Of a stretch of 64,000 nt of DNA, positions 9,435 through 18,549 are shown one piece after another. The notes beneath the pieces were generated by a model. That model made no database searches. It was given only the letters and a program-made list of their open reading frames with translations, and was not told the DNA's origin. The position numbers and the translations under genes were made by a program. Source of the stretch: an uncultured Paracoccaceae bacterium (lineage in GTDB: Bacteria > Pseudomonadota > Alphaproteobacteria > Rhodobacterales > Rhodobacteraceae); assembly GCA_947493255.1 (NCBI GenBank), contig CANLQK010000002.1:1-64000 (forward strand), given 5' to 3'. Every line of letters starts with the position of its first letter. Positions within the stretch are counted from its first letter, which is position 1.

Positions 9435-9554
9435 GAATAAATAATATCCAACTTTTTTGAACGGGCTGGTCAGCGCACCTGACGCGCCAATAATCGCTTT
9501 GTCACTGGCCCTTTCGGTTTCGATCTGGTTGGTGCCTGCGTTTCTTTCCGTTGA

Positions 9555-10241
9555 TTAGCTCCCCCAAATTTCTGCCATCCCCCCATCAAATGCAGCCCAC
9601 GTCATCGTTGCGGCGTTGCCAGCATATCCATGGTAGTATGAACGGCCGTTTGGTAGCGGCAGCCCCGCCCAAATTTGCGCTAGATTGCGCATAAACGCAC
9701 GGCGCTCTAGCTCGCCATCTTGAAACGCTTCCAGCCCAGCATCTTCCAAAAGAACCAAAGCCAAAACGTCCTGAACGCCCGCACTAAACAGGACCTCTGG
9801 GCCAAACCCTCGAACGCGCGCGACACGCCGCAATGTGTCAGGAATGAATTGATACCGTCCAATGGCATGAGGTTGCCCTGGGGTTGCGTCGATCCATTGG
9901 TAGATCTCGCCCAAGGTCATTTCGGTAGGGCGGCGCGGTGGCTTTACGCGTGCCCCATACTGAACGGCATCATAGCCTGCCGAACCGGCTTCGGCCCGGG
10001 CAATTAGCGACAGCAATTGGTCGACAGGCGTAGTGCCGGTCCCGACAATCGAAGGCCGTGCCGCGGCGAGTGTCACACGCTCGGGCAGGGGGGCGAACAT
10101 TCCGGCTTGTGTGCCGCTAAACAAACTGGCCGGTGCGCGCGCGACCTGCGCTTCTGCACGGCCCTGAGTAAACAATGAATTAAGCTCTGCCTGTGCACCT
10201 GTCGCGCACAACAAAAACATCAACACCCAACGTAAATCCAT
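9555..10241 (-). CDS. Exported lysozyme-like murein hydrolase
   Basis: A 228-residue protein with a clear signal peptide (MDLRWVLMFLLCATGAQA, cleavage after about residue 18). The C-terminal domain (residues about 78-228) reads LLSLIARAEAGSAGYDAV, then AIGRYQFIPDTL, then a helical end. That arrangement, with a Glu after the first helix and a GRYQF motif, resembles the lysozyme fold of lambda-R/GH104-type enzymes. It should cut peptidoglycan in the periplasm. The exact family is inference. It lies between an RTX-like gene and the oxygenase gene. Confidence 0.65.
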   Translation of the reverse strand: MDLRWVLMFLLCATGAQAELNSLFTQGRAEAQVARAPASLFSGTQAGMFAPLPERVTLAAARPSIVGTGTTPVDQLLSLIARAEAGSAGYDAVQYGARVKPPRRPTEMTLGEIYQWIDATPGQPHAIGRYQFIPDTLRRVARVRGFGPEVLFSAGVQDVLALVLLEDAGLEAFQDGELERRAFMRNLAQIWAGLPLPNGRSYYHGYAGNAATMTWAAFDGGMAEIWGS

Positions 10242-10329
10242 TCTGGCCCCTCAGTTCGTTCTGAACAGGGCGATAGATCGCATCGAATTCTTGAGGATCG
10301 GTTAGCTGCAGCGCATCAGCGCCGACAAA

Positions 10330-10938
10330 CTAGCTCCATTTATAATTAAAACTGACGGAAATGCGCTCGTCTTCGGCCATGTTCATCGGCACCTCATGGC
10401 GCAGCCAGCTTTCCCACAACAACACATCACCGACAGCGGGTTTAACATAGATGAACTGTTTCAACTCCTCGCGCGCGTCCTTCAAACGCGGCGGGGCGGC
10501 CATCATCATCTGCGCACGCGGGTCTTCCAACTTCAACGCCGACGCGCCCTCAGGCATCTTCACATAGGTGGTGCCGGAAATCACCGAGTGGGGGTGGATG
10601 TGAGAGGTATGAATGCCGCCCTCAGGCAGGATGTTGATCCAGATATCTTCCAACACCAATTCCCGCCCATCCAGATCAAACGCCAAATCCTCTGCAAAAG
10701 CGGCGACATGTTTGTCCAAGGCATCCACAATCGCCTGAAAAATCGGAAACCGCCACGGCAGGTCCGTCAAAGACGCATAAGAGGTGTAGCCCGGAAACTC
10801 ATTCACATCACACCACTCCTGCCCCGCCTCATCATCCTCGGCGATGGAATAACAGGAATTCTTCAGCTCATCAGCGTCAATGGGGCCAAGCTTGGCGTGA
10901 TACAGGCGGGTCGCGAAAAGGGAACGGATATTGGTCAC
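10330..10938 (-). CDS. TIGR02466-type 2-oxoglutarate/Fe(II) oxygenase
   Basis: About 202 residues from the GTG at 10938 (VTNIRSLFATRLYHAKLGP); a GTG at 10989 gives 17 more residues but runs into the divergent antitoxin promoter region. The metal and cosubstrate sites are visible: HTSHIHPHS (about residue 121) with the first iron ligands, a second His in LRHEVPMN near the end, and the Arg of ERISVSFNY. Such enzymes hydroxylate an unknown substrate. A second, broken copy of its first 20 codons lies at 11637-11696, across the toxin-antitoxin pair. Confidence 0.75.
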   Translation of the reverse strand: MTNIRSLFATRLYHAKLGPIDADELKNSCYSIAEDDEAGQEWCDVNEFPGYTSYASLTDLPWRFPIFQAIVDALDKHVAAFAEDLAFDLDGRELVLEDIWINILPEGGIHTSHIHPHSVISGTTYVKMPEGASALKLEDPRAQMMMAAPPRLKDAREELKQFIYVKPAVGDVLLWESWLRHEVPMNMAEDERISVSFNYKWS

Positions 10939-11003
10939 GGCGAGTCCAGACTTGAAATAGTGATGGTGTGTATATACGTTTGGATACACGAAAGGGCAAC
11001 GCC

Positions 11004-11228
11004 ATGATTGAAACGAAAATCCGCAAAGTTGGCAATTCCGCCGTGATGACGCTGACCAGCGAAATGCTGGCGCTTCTTGATGCCAAAGAAGGGGATAGTG
11101 TTTTCGTCGTGCGCGGCGATGATGGCTCCCTGCGGATCGTCACCCAAGATGCGGCCCTCAAAAACGTGCTCGACGCGGCGGAGGTCATCATGGATGAAAA
11201 TCGCGAAGCGCTTCAGAAACTGGCATGA
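11004..11228 (+). CDS. AbrB/MazE-type antitoxin
   Basis: A 74-residue protein starting MIETKIRKVGNSAVMTLTSEML, the swapped-hairpin AbrB/SpoVT DNA-binding fold typical of MazE and PemI. The C-terminal half (LKNVLDAAEVIMDENREALQKLA) is helical and likely wraps the toxin. The ATG at 11004 is preferred to an upstream reading. ATGA overlap with the toxin gene shows a coupled pair. It should bind its own promoter and neutralise the Doc-like toxin. Classical Doc partners are Phd-type; an AbrB-type antitoxin with Doc is a known mixed arrangement. Confidence 0.85.
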   Translation: MIETKIRKVGNSAVMTLTSEMLALLDAKEGDSVFVVRGDDGSLRIVTQDAALKNVLDAAEVIMDENREALQKLA

Positions 11229-11611
11229 GCGAACCAACTTGGGTGTCAGTCAAAGCCGCTATCACAATCCATGACCGTCAAATCGCCCGCCATGGCGGCG
11301 CAGCAGGCCTGCGCGATCTGGGCCTGCTAGAGGCTGCCATCGCCCGCCCAATAAACAAATGGCAATACGGTGAGAAGGACCATTTCGCCCTTGGCGCCGC
11401 CTATGCCTACGGCATCGCCAAGGCCCATGCTTTTGTAGATGGAAACAAACGGACCGCGCTGGTGTCGTCACTGGCCTTCATGTTGGCCAATGGCACCCAC
11501 GTGCACCACCCAACCGATGACACCGTTCGCGCGATTGAAGATGTGGCGCAGGATGCGATGAGCGAAGATGGGTTCGCGGAGTGGTTGCGGGCTGGACGTG
11601 TGTCAGATTAG
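11225..11611 (+). CDS. doc: Doc-type toxin (Fic/death-on-curing kinase)
   Basis: A 128-residue protein carrying the Fic/Doc signature HAFVDGNKRTA (about residues 66-76), with catalytic His and the phosphate-binding GNKR. The length and the variable D/N before GNKR match Doc rather than AMP-transferring Fic proteins. Phage P1 Doc phosphorylates EF-Tu on Thr382 and stops translation. It overlaps the antitoxin gene by four bases. The pair sits inside the ribosomal superoperon. EF-Tu as target of this copy is inference from the family. Confidence 0.88.
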   Translation: MSEPTWVSVKAAITIHDRQIARHGGAAGLRDLGLLEAAIARPINKWQYGEKDHFALGAAYAYGIAKAHAFVDGNKRTALVSSLAFMLANGTHVHHPTDDTVRAIEDVAQDAMSEDGFAEWLRAGRVSD

Positions 11612-11636
11612 TTTGACTTTCGGATTTGGCGCAGAG

Positions 11637-11696
11637 GTCAATAGGGCCAAGCATGGCTTGATACAGGCGGGTCGCAAAAAGGGATCGGATCTGTGT
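11637..11696 (-). pseudogene. Fragment of a second TIGR02466 oxygenase gene
   Basis: On the minus strand this stretch reads ITQIRSLFATRLYQAMLGPID, almost the N-terminus of the intact oxygenase at 10330-10938. At DNA level 11639-11690 matches 10878-10929 at 47 of 52 bases. The frame then diverges and stops. It is a decayed duplicate, so a gene copy was once here and the toxin-antitoxin pair now lies between the two homologous stretches. Confidence 0.8.
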
Positions 11697-11768
11697 TATG
11701 CCATGGCTTTTACCGGAACCTTACCGGCACTGCGAGAGGGGGGGCTTCAAACGTCCAAGGTGAAATCC

Positions 11769-13532
11769 CTATGGGCCTACATATACATAATCGTAGTCAA
11801 AGCTCAGTTTGATATCTTCGAGTGTGAGGTCCTGCCCGTTCGGAATATTGGCGATGGTAAAATCCCCTACGACGATACTCGCCCCGAGACCGTCTTCCCA
11901 CGCGACAACTTGAACTTCATCGTCCTCGATTGGGGGGTACTCACCGAAATTATCGTAACCTAATTTCAAGGTGAGTGAGACCGAAATAACATCTTCGTCT
12001 GGGTTGTAGTCGGCGATAAATGCTACATTCTCTTCTGCTGTGTCGGCGGAAGAATTAAAATAGTTTGACGTATCTTCCGCTTCGATCACAAAAGTATCGT
12101 TGCCTTCCCCGCCAAACAAGGTTGTCTCCGTTGCCTCAGGTTCACGGTTCACCCACTGAAAATTGCTATCAGAACCGACGATGTCATCGCCATCACCGCC
12201 ATAAACCACATCATTTTCGCCGCCAATGAGTGTGTCGTCTCCATGACTGCCCAGCAAAGTGGTCGCGCTCCCACCATCTTGCGACGCATCAATAGCAGCG
12301 GCTGGGCCTGCGTCGGCAACAATCGTCTCCGCGCCTTGCACTTCAATCGAAATGTTCTCAAAATCTGCAGGCTCGGCCCCGTAGACCTCCAATATCACCT
12401 TACCATTCAAAACAAGGTTTGTTCCAAGGCCGTCCTCTCGTTCGACGTAGTCAAGGTCTATGTTTCCATCATCGGTGGCATCGACATAAATTTGAATGTT
12501 ACCGAAAACATCTTCGCCGGAAACGAAGTCGTTTATGATGGCTGGTGAGGTGTCATCTTGTTGCACCGTGATGTTGTATATATCAGCCCCTTCGCCTCCG
12601 AATACATTATCGCCGGCAACCGCATAGATAGTATCAATACCGTCGCCGCCATAAAGAGTATTTTCGCCGCCAGAGTTAAGCCGATCATTGCCGTCACCGC
12701 CATAAAGGGTATTGTCAATTCCGTCTAAAGCTAAAAGAATATCTCGGTCTGATCCGCCTTCTGCAGTCCCGTTATTGTTCAGGCGAATTACGTCGCGTCC
12801 TTCCCCACCTGCCACTGCGCTGTTGTCCCCCGCAGATAGGACATCATTTCCCTGACCGCCGTAAATTGTGCTTTCGTCTCCGAGGGTAATCGTGTCGCTG
12901 CCATCGTTACCGAATGCGACGTCGCTTCCTTCAGTGTCCTCTATGCGGTCAATGAAGCCTCCCCCGTAGTAAAAGTCGTCGCCGCTACCACCTGTGATGC
13001 TCACAACCCGATTGTAGTCCGCATCACCGAATACAACGTCATCACCGTCACCAGTGTGGATCTTAATTGCATCGGCGTAGCCGGCTGATCCGATATCTTC
13101 GTTGACGTCGATGACGAACGTGTCATCCCCAGAACCCGCAAAAATGTCGGTGTCGTGAGTTGTAACAGAGTATTCTTTCCCAACGATGTCGGCGCCGTTG
13201 TCAATCAGCTCCGATGAGCTAACAACAATCGCATCCTCATCCAGCTCTGGCGTCTCAGGGATTTCCAAAACAGGAATGATGAGGGGCAGTTCAGCCTCTA
13301 CCAGCTCGTCATCATCAAGCGCACCATCGTCCGTTTCGCCGTCATCACTATCGTCCGTTGTGCCGTCATCACCATCGTCGGTGTCGTCCGCTCCGCTATC
13401 GTCAGAGTTGTCGCTATCACTGGTGTCCTCATCCGTATCTGTGTCATCGATGTCATCCGTTGTGGACATCTCGGCAACCGGCAAAATCAATGCCGCCCCG
13501 GCAAGCAACGCGAACGCAAAAACCGCAATCAT
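11769..13532 (-). CDS. Membrane-anchored acidic RTX-like protein 2
   Basis: A 587-residue protein with an N-terminal hydrophobic helix (MIAVFAFALLAGAALILPVA), a very acidic Asp/Ser/Thr linker (residues about 22-85) and many nonapeptide calcium-binding repeats, including GGSGDDFYYGG, GNDGSDTITLG, YGGQGNDVLSAG and YGGDGNDRLNSG. A second repeat group lies at residues about 425-455. The order helix-linker-repeats matches its neighbours at 8547 and 13752. Calcium-stabilised beta-rolls outside the inner membrane are likely. The small C-terminal domain resembles that of paralogue 3 (an LTLEDI-like end). Function is unknown. Confidence 0.8.
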   Translation of the reverse strand: MIAVFAFALLAGAALILPVAEMSTTDDIDDTDTDEDTSDSDNSDDSGADDTDDGDDGTTDDSDDGETDDGALDDDELVEAELPLIIPVLEIPETPELDEDAIVVSSSELIDNGADIVGKEYSVTTHDTDIFAGSGDDTFVIDVNEDIGSAGYADAIKIHTGDGDDVVFGDADYNRVVSITGGSGDDFYYGGGFIDRIEDTEGSDVAFGNDGSDTITLGDESTIYGGQGNDVLSAGDNSAVAGGEGRDVIRLNNNGTAEGGSDRDILLALDGIDNTLYGGDGNDRLNSGGENTLYGGDGIDTIYAVAGDNVFGGEGADIYNITVQQDDTSPAIINDFVSGEDVFGNIQIYVDATDDGNIDLDYVEREDGLGTNLVLNGKVILEVYGAEPADFENISIEVQGAETIVADAGPAAAIDASQDGGSATTLLGSHGDDTLIGGENDVVYGGDGDDIVGSDSNFQWVNREPEATETTLFGGEGNDTFVIEAEDTSNYFNSSADTAEENVAFIADYNPDEDVISVSLTLKLGYDNFGEYPPIEDDEVQVVAWEDGLGASIVVGDFTIANIPNGQDLTLEDIKLSFDYDYVYVGP

Positions 13533-13751
13533 GATGAAATCCCTGAAAAGACCATTTACCCTTGTTAACGATACACGCTTTACGCGAACGGCGGCAACCC
13601 GTCATACTTTGAGCTTGTGGAGACAATTTGTTTAGGTGGGGGGCGCTGACAGTTCAGCCCGCCGCAGCTAGGCAGCGTCAAGTTGGCCTAGCTTGGCGTG
13701 TTACGGGGGGCGAGAGTGAGGTTTCCAACGGGTTGCACGGTCCCCACTGAG

Positions 13752-14819
13752 TTAGGCCCCTACGATAACGATGTCATCCTCTGTTAGTTCGGAGTTGCTG
13801 AAACTAATGTTGTAAACAATCTCTGGACTGTCTGCGGTTGCTGCGTAAGTAACGGTCAAAGTACCAGAACCTGGAGTGTCTGCATCCTCTCCATTGGTCT
13901 TCACGAATGAAGACGACACAATTTCAAGCTCCTCGTCGTAATCACGTAATCCGAGATCCAAAAGAAAAACGTCTTCTCCCGACGTAAAATCGGAAATTTG
14001 TGTGACCGAAGCTGAAACCACAATTGGCGACGTAAAATCGTCAGTCTGTAATCTCAGCGTCGTTTCGAGCGCGAATGTATCTGCGCCTTCGCCGCCGTGG
14101 TAACTGGCATATGGCGTATCGGCGTCGATCCCATCTGCAATATCTTCAGCACTGCGTTCAATATCCGTATCAATCAAAAAGTAATCATCCCCAGCGCCGC
14201 CATATAGATTAGATGGACCGTCAAAAGCTTCGCCGCCTCCGTTGAATTCTAGGGTGTCATTGCCTTCCCCACCGTAAGCATCACTATCCGCACCGACCAA
14301 TATGTAGTCGTCGCCTGCATCGCCGTGGGCTGCGACATTGATCCCAGTAAGGATTAAGTTGTCATCGCCGTCGCCTCCGTAGGCTAAGCTAAAAGTCTCG
14401 GCCTCAATCGTGTCGTCACCATCTTCGCCATAAATTGTAATGCTGGTCCCGACCGTTCCGTTAGCTTCAAACGTGTCGTCTCCATCACCAAAGAAGACTT
14501 CGTCTACGTTTTCAGACGTGGACCCATTCAAAACCAATGTGTCGTTACCGTGGCTGCCGTAGGTCGTTTCCTCAAGAAAATCGGCGGCATCACCATCTTG
14601 CAAAACAACATTGAGGGGATCGTTTAGGTACGTGACATCCGGCTCATCATCGTCGTCAGCTAGATCATCATCTATCGGATCATCGTCATCGATGATGTCA
14701 TCGCTGTCATCATCCACATCCGTTGCTAAATCCTCAGTTACAGAAGTGGGCATTATAAACGAAACGCCCGCAATCAGGGCAAACAACATAGCAGGTAACA
14801 CAGCAGGCTCCAAACGCAT
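13752..14819 (-). CDS. Membrane-anchored acidic RTX-like protein 3
   Basis: A 355-residue protein, first in transcription of the minus-strand pair. A hydrophobic segment (LPAMLFALIAGVSFIM) is followed by an Asp-rich linker (residues about 30-60) and repeats such as YGSHGNDTLVLNG, YGEDGDDTIEA, YGGDGDDNLIL and YGGEGNDTLEF. The C-terminal domain carries ISDFTSGEDVFLLDL and ends LTEDDIVIVGA. It runs towards RTX-like protein 2 in the same direction, 219 bases apart, so the two may be co-expressed. It is the third of three divergent paralogues between rplP and rpmC. Confidence 0.8.
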   Translation of the reverse strand: MRLEPAVLPAMLFALIAGVSFIMPTSVTEDLATDVDDDSDDIIDDDDPIDDDLADDDDEPDVTYLNDPLNVVLQDGDAADFLEETTYGSHGNDTLVLNGSTSENVDEVFFGDGDDTFEANGTVGTSITIYGEDGDDTIEAETFSLAYGGDGDDNLILTGINVAAHGDAGDDYILVGADSDAYGGEGNDTLEFNGGGEAFDGPSNLYGGAGDDYFLIDTDIERSAEDIADGIDADTPYASYHGGEGADTFALETTLRLQTDDFTSPIVVSASVTQISDFTSGEDVFLLDLGLRDYDEELEIVSSSFVKTNGEDADTPGSGTLTVTYAATADSPEIVYNISFSNSELTEDDIVIVGA

Positions 14820-14924
14820 AAGTAGCAGTAACCGTTATCAGTACAATCGAAGGAAGATTTGATGCAAGGACAATAGCCAAACCGCAAGCGAAACAAGTTG
14901 TTTCGCGACGGCGTGCATAACCCC

Positions 14925-14952
14925 TTGCCACATACACCCATCCCCCCTATAC
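14925..14952 (+). promoter_or_regulatory. Promoter of the rpmC ribosomal block
   Basis: A -35 element TTGCCA (14925-14930), a 16-base spacer and a -10 element CTATAC (14947-14952), identical in layout to the rpsJ promoter. It restarts ribosomal transcription after the RTX insert. The leader of about 95 bases before rpmC contains no gene. Confidence 0.75.
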
Positions 14953-15053
14953 GGCCCTCTCTAACCCACTCCATCGGAGAATCGGGTCACGTGGCGTGTG
15001 CAAAACACACATAAACACGGCCTGCCGATGATGTTGATACAAGGAGCCGTCCG

Positions 15054-15260
15054 ATGGACGCTAATGAACTTCGGGGTAAAACCCCTGACCAGCTTCGTGA
15101 TGAACTGGCCAACCTGAAAAAAGAAAGCTTCAACCTGCGTTTTCAGCAGGCCACAGGCCAACTCGAAAACACAGCTCGCATGCGCACCGTCAAGCGCGAA
15201 GCAGCACGTGTTAAAACCATTCTGAACGAAAAAGCAGCAGCCGCTGCAGCGGAGGCTTAA
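15054..15260 (+). CDS. rpmC: 50S ribosomal protein L29 (uL29)
   Basis: A 68-residue helical hairpin protein ([20 protein letters not shown] ... [15 protein letters not shown]) with an Ala/Glu-rich C-terminus. It lies at the tunnel exit beside L23. An AAGGAG site precedes the ATG. rpsQ starts four bases after its stop. Confidence 0.97.
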   Translation: MDANELRGKTPDQLRDELANLKKESFNLRFQQATGQLENTARMRTVKREAARVKTILNEKAAAAAAEA

Positions 15261-15264
15261 TAGT

Positions 15265-15495
15265 ATGCCCAAGCGTATCCTTGCAGGAACCGTCACAAGC
15301 AACCAAAACGAACAGACTGTAACTGTGTCTGTCGAACGTCGCTTCACGCACCCCGTTCTGAAGAAAACAATTCGTAAGTCCAAAAAATACCGGGCCCACG
15401 ATGAGAAGAACACATTCAACGTTGGCGACAAAGTTCGCATTCAAGAATGTGCACCAAAGTCTAAAACGAAACGCTGGGAAGTGATCACGGCTTAA
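15265..15495 (+). CDS. rpsQ: 30S ribosomal protein S17 (uS17)
   Basis: A 76-residue OB-fold protein starting [19 protein letters not shown], with the [12 protein letters not shown] core. It is an early 16S rRNA binder. It is the second gene of the rpmC block, and rplN follows after 80 bases. Confidence 0.98.
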   Translation: MPKRILAGTVTSNQNEQTVTVSVERRFTHPVLKKTIRKSKKYRAHDEKNTFNVGDKVRIQECAPKSKTKRWEVITA

Positions 15496-15575
15496 GCCGC
15501 GATCGTTTCCTTTAATCGAAACCCTAGGGGCCCGGTCAGAATCGGGGTTAACCCTATAGGTCGGGAGTAATCTAA

Positions 15576-15944
15576 ATGATCCAGATGCAGACCAACCTTG
15601 AAGTAGCTGACAACAGCGGCGCTCGCCGTGTTCAGTGTATCAAGGTGCTCGGCGGTTCCCACCGTCGTTACGCATCGGTCGGCGATGTCATCGTCGTATC
15701 GGTAAAAGAGGCCATTCCACGTGGTCGCGTAAAGAAAGGTGACGTTCGTAAGGCCGTCGTCGTTCGCACAAGAAAGCAAGTCCGTCGTGAAGACGGTTCT
15801 GCAATCGGTTTTGACACAAACGCAGCTGTCATCCTTAACAACAACAACGAACCAGTTGGCACACGTATTTTTGGGCCAGTTGTTCGTGAATTGCGCGGCA
15901 AGAACTTCATGAAGATCATCTCGCTCGCGCCGGAGGTGCTGTAA
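15576..15944 (+). CDS. rplN: 50S ribosomal protein L14 (uL14)
   Basis: A 122-residue protein starting [19 protein letters not shown], with the C-terminal [10 protein letters not shown] motif. It forms inter-subunit bridge B8 and contacts the silencing factor RsfS. The next gene, rplX, starts one base after its stop. Confidence 0.98.
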   Translation: MIQMQTNLEVADNSGARRVQCIKVLGGSHRRYASVGDVIVVSVKEAIPRGRVKKGDVRKAVVVRTRKQVRREDGSAIGFDTNAAVILNNNNEPVGTRIFGPVVRELRGKNFMKIISLAPEVL

Positions 15945-15945
15945 A

Positions 15946-16251
15946 ATGGCTGCTAAACTCCGCAAAGGTGACAAGGTCATCGTGCTTGCTGGCAAAGACA
16001 AAGGCAAAACAGGCGAAATTTCGTCCGTAGACCCGAAAGCTGGCAAAGCTGTTGTTGACGGTGTGAACATCGCTGTTCGTCACGTTAAGCAATCCCAGAA
16101 CACACAGGGTGGTCGTACGCCAAAGGCGATGCCGATCCAGCTGTCTAACCTGGCGATCGTTGACGCGAATGGCAAAGCCACACGCGTTGGTTTCAAAATG
16201 GACGGCGACAACAAAGTTCGTTTCGCTAAGACAACAGGGGATGTGATCTAA
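15946..16251 (+). CDS. rplX: 50S ribosomal protein L24 (uL24)
   Basis: A 101-residue KOW-fold protein ([19 protein letters not shown]), an assembly initiator of the 50S subunit. It shares one base with the rplE start (TAATG). Confidence 0.98.
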   Translation: MAAKLRKGDKVIVLAGKDKGKTGEISSVDPKAGKAVVDGVNIAVRHVKQSQNTQGGRTPKAMPIQLSNLAIVDANGKATRVGFKMDGDNKVRFAKTTGDVI

Positions 16252-16814
16252 TGCTTGATACTGCAAACTACACCCCGCGTTTGAAAGCCCTCTACGCATC
16301 CAGCATCAAAGCTGCGATGAAAGAAGAGTTCGGCTACAAGAACGACATGCAAATCCCTGGTCTGGACAAAATTGTCCTGAACATCGGTTGCGGCTCCGAA
16401 GCTGTAAACGACACCAAGAAAGCCAAATCGGCTCAGGAAGATTTGTCTGCGATTGCTGGTCAGATGGCCGTCATCACTAAAGCAAAGAAATCTATCGCTG
16501 GTTTCCGCGTTCGTGAAGACATGCCACTTGGCGCGAAGGTTACTCTTCGTGGCGACCGTATGTTTGAATTCCTTGATCGCCTGACAACGATCGCTATGCC
16601 ACGTATCCGTGACTTCCGCGGCGTATCCGGCAAATCGTTCGATGGTCGTGGCAACTATGCCATGGGCATGAAGGAACACATCGTCTTCCCCGAAATCAAC
16701 TTCGACAAAGTCGACGTTGCTTGGGGCTTGGATATCGTGATCTGCACAACCGCAGAAACCGATGCAGAAGCAAAAGCGCTGTTGAAGCATTTCAACATGC
16801 CGTTCAACAGTTAA
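16251..16814 (+). CDS. rplE: 50S ribosomal protein L5 (uL5)
   Basis: A 187-residue protein with the [14 protein letters not shown] and [18 protein letters not shown] segments. It binds 5S rRNA in the central protuberance. The length is normal for alphaproteobacteria. rpsN follows after 13 bases. Confidence 0.98.
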   Translation: MLDTANYTPRLKALYASSIKAAMKEEFGYKNDMQIPGLDKIVLNIGCGSEAVNDTKKAKSAQEDLSAIAGQMAVITKAKKSIAGFRVREDMPLGAKVTLRGDRMFEFLDRLTTIAMPRIRDFRGVSGKSFDGRGNYAMGMKEHIVFPEINFDKVDVAWGLDIVICTTAETDAEAKALLKHFNMPFNS

Positions 16815-16827
16815 GGGGACAGATAGT

Positions 16828-17133
16828 ATGGCTAAAAAATCCATGATCGCCCGCGAAGTTAAGCGTGAGAAGCTCGTCAAAAAGTACGCAGCAAAACGCG
16901 CAGAACTCAAAGCAATCGCAAACGACGACAGCAAAACTCCAGAAGAGCGTTTCACAGCGCGTCTGAAGCTTGCGAAACTGCCACGCAACTCTGCGCCAGT
17001 TCGTCTTCACAACCGTTGCCAACTTACAGGTCGTCCGCACGCGTACTACCGTAAGCTTAAGATCAGCCGGATCGCACTGCGGGACCTTGGTTCCAATGGC
17101 GAAATCCCCGGTATGGTCAAGTCTAGCTGGTAA
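16828..17133 (+). CDS. rpsN: 30S ribosomal protein S14 (uS14), zinc-independent form
   Basis: A 101-residue protein. It is the long form lacking the CxxC...CxxC zinc ribbon: only one Cys is left in [15 protein letters not shown]. So it belongs to the zinc-independent type and needs no metal. It ends in the conserved GMVKSSW. Confidence 0.98.
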   Translation: MAKKSMIAREVKREKLVKKYAAKRAELKAIANDDSKTPEERFTARLKLAKLPRNSAPVRLHNRCQLTGRPHAYYRKLKISRIALRDLGSNGEIPGMVKSSW

Positions 17134-17145
17134 GGAGCATATATT

Positions 17146-17538
17146 ATGAACGATCCTATCGGTGATATGCTGACACGCATCCGTAACGGCCAAATGCGCG
17201 GTAAATCCGTCGTGGCCACCCCCGCATCTAAATTGCGCGGTTGGGTTTTGGATGTGCTGGCAGACGAAGGTTACATTCGCGGCTACGAAGCTTCGAAAGA
17301 TGCAGCTGGCCACCCGGCCTTCGACATCAGCCTCAAGTACTACGAAGGCACTCCAGTTATTCGTGAAGTGAAGCGGGTTTCTAAACCTGGCCGTCGCGTT
17401 TACATGGGCGCACAAGACATCCCAGCCGTCCGTCAGGGCCTGGGTGTGTCGATTGTCTCCACCCCAAAGGGTGTGATGTCGGATGCAAAAGCACGCGCAG
17501 CCAATGTTGGCGGCGAAGTGCTCTGCACCGTATTCTAA
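17146..17538 (+). CDS. rpsH: 30S ribosomal protein S8 (uS8)
   Basis: A 130-residue protein starting [16 protein letters not shown], with the C-terminal [14 protein letters not shown] signature. It is a central 16S rRNA binder and, in enterobacteria, the spc-operon translational repressor. An AAGGAG site precedes the ATG. Confidence 0.98.
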   Translation: MNDPIGDMLTRIRNGQMRGKSVVATPASKLRGWVLDVLADEGYIRGYEASKDAAGHPAFDISLKYYEGTPVIREVKRVSKPGRRVYMGAQDIPAVRQGLGVSIVSTPKGVMSDAKARAANVGGEVLCTVF

Positions 17539-17548
17539 GGAGAATAGA

Positions 17549-18079
17549 ATGTCTCGTATTGGTAAGAAACCAGTTGGCCTTCCCAGTGGCGTTTCCGCCT
17601 CTGTGTCTGGTCAAACAGTTGAAGTGAAAGGCCCTAAGGGCACTCGCAGCTTCACAGCAACAGACGACGTCACAATCACTGTTGAAGACAACGCCGTTAA
17701 GGTCGAGCCTCGCGGCAAGTCCAAACGCGCTCGTCAGCAGTGGGGCATGTCCCGCACCCAGATCCAGAACTTGGTGACTGGTGTGACTGACGGCTTCAAG
17801 AAAGAGCTTGAAATCAACGGTGTTGGTTACCGTGCTCAGATGCAGGGCAATGTCCTGAAACTGAACCTCGGCTACTCTCACGATGTAGACTTCAAAGTTC
17901 CGGAAGGTGTGACAGTAACTGCGCCTAAACCAACGATCGTTATCGTTGAAGGCAATGACCAGCAGCAAGTTGGTCAGGTTGCAGCAAACATCCGTGAATG
18001 GCGTAAGCCCGAGCCTTACAAAGGCAAAGGCATCAAATATGTGGACGAGTATATCTTCCGCAAAGAAGGCAAGAGGTAA
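17549..18079 (+). CDS. rplF: 50S ribosomal protein L6 (uL6)
   Basis: A 176-residue protein starting [15 protein letters not shown]. The C-terminal [14 protein letters not shown] signature is present. The ATG at 17549 with AAGGAG is correct; the longer frame from 17483 runs inside rpsH. It lies near the sarcin-ricin loop. Confidence 0.98.
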   Translation: MSRIGKKPVGLPSGVSASVSGQTVEVKGPKGTRSFTATDDVTITVEDNAVKVEPRGKSKRARQQWGMSRTQIQNLVTGVTDGFKKELEINGVGYRAQMQGNVLKLNLGYSHDVDFKVPEGVTVTAPKPTIVIVEGNDQQQVGQVAANIREWRKPEPYKGKGIKYVDEYIFRKEGKR

Positions 18080-18084
18080 GAACG

Positions 18085-18444
18085 ATGGCAAATTCAAAGC
18101 GTCAATTGTTCATCAAACGCCGTCTGCGCGTTCGGAACAAACTCCGCAAGGTCAACTCGGGTCTTCCTCGTTTGTCCGTACACCGTTCGTCCAAGAACAT
18201 CAGCGTTCAGCTGATCGACGACGCAAACGGCGTGACACTGGCATCTGCATCCACGCTCGAAAAAGATCTGGGCTTGGTTGGCAAGAACAACCTCGAAGCA
18301 GCAGCAAAAGTGGGTTCCACAATCGCGGAACGTGCAAAGAAAGCTGGTGTAACTGAGGTTCAGTTCGATCGTGGTGGCTTCTTGTTCCACGGTAAGATCA
18401 AAGCACTTGCTGAAGCTGCCCGCGAAGGCGGTCTGAAGCTTTAA
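18085..18444 (+). CDS. rplR: 50S ribosomal protein L18 (uL18)
   Basis: A 119-residue protein with the basic N-terminus [12 protein letters not shown] and the C-terminal [20 protein letters not shown]. It binds 5S rRNA. About 105 bases separate it from rpsE, holding a GGTGGCG/CGCCACC hairpin (about 18456-18473) without a T-run. Confidence 0.98.
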   Translation: MANSKRQLFIKRRLRVRNKLRKVNSGLPRLSVHRSSKNISVQLIDDANGVTLASASTLEKDLGLVGKNNLEAAAKVGSTIAERAKKAGVTEVQFDRGGFLFHGKIKALAEAAREGGLKL

Positions 18445-18549
18445 GAAAACTGTGGGTGGCGGCAACGCCACCCCGATAATCCGGGGGCATTTCGCCCACT
18501 TGGATTGAGATAACCGGCCTGCTGGCCACCAATTGAAGGATGTTCTCCA

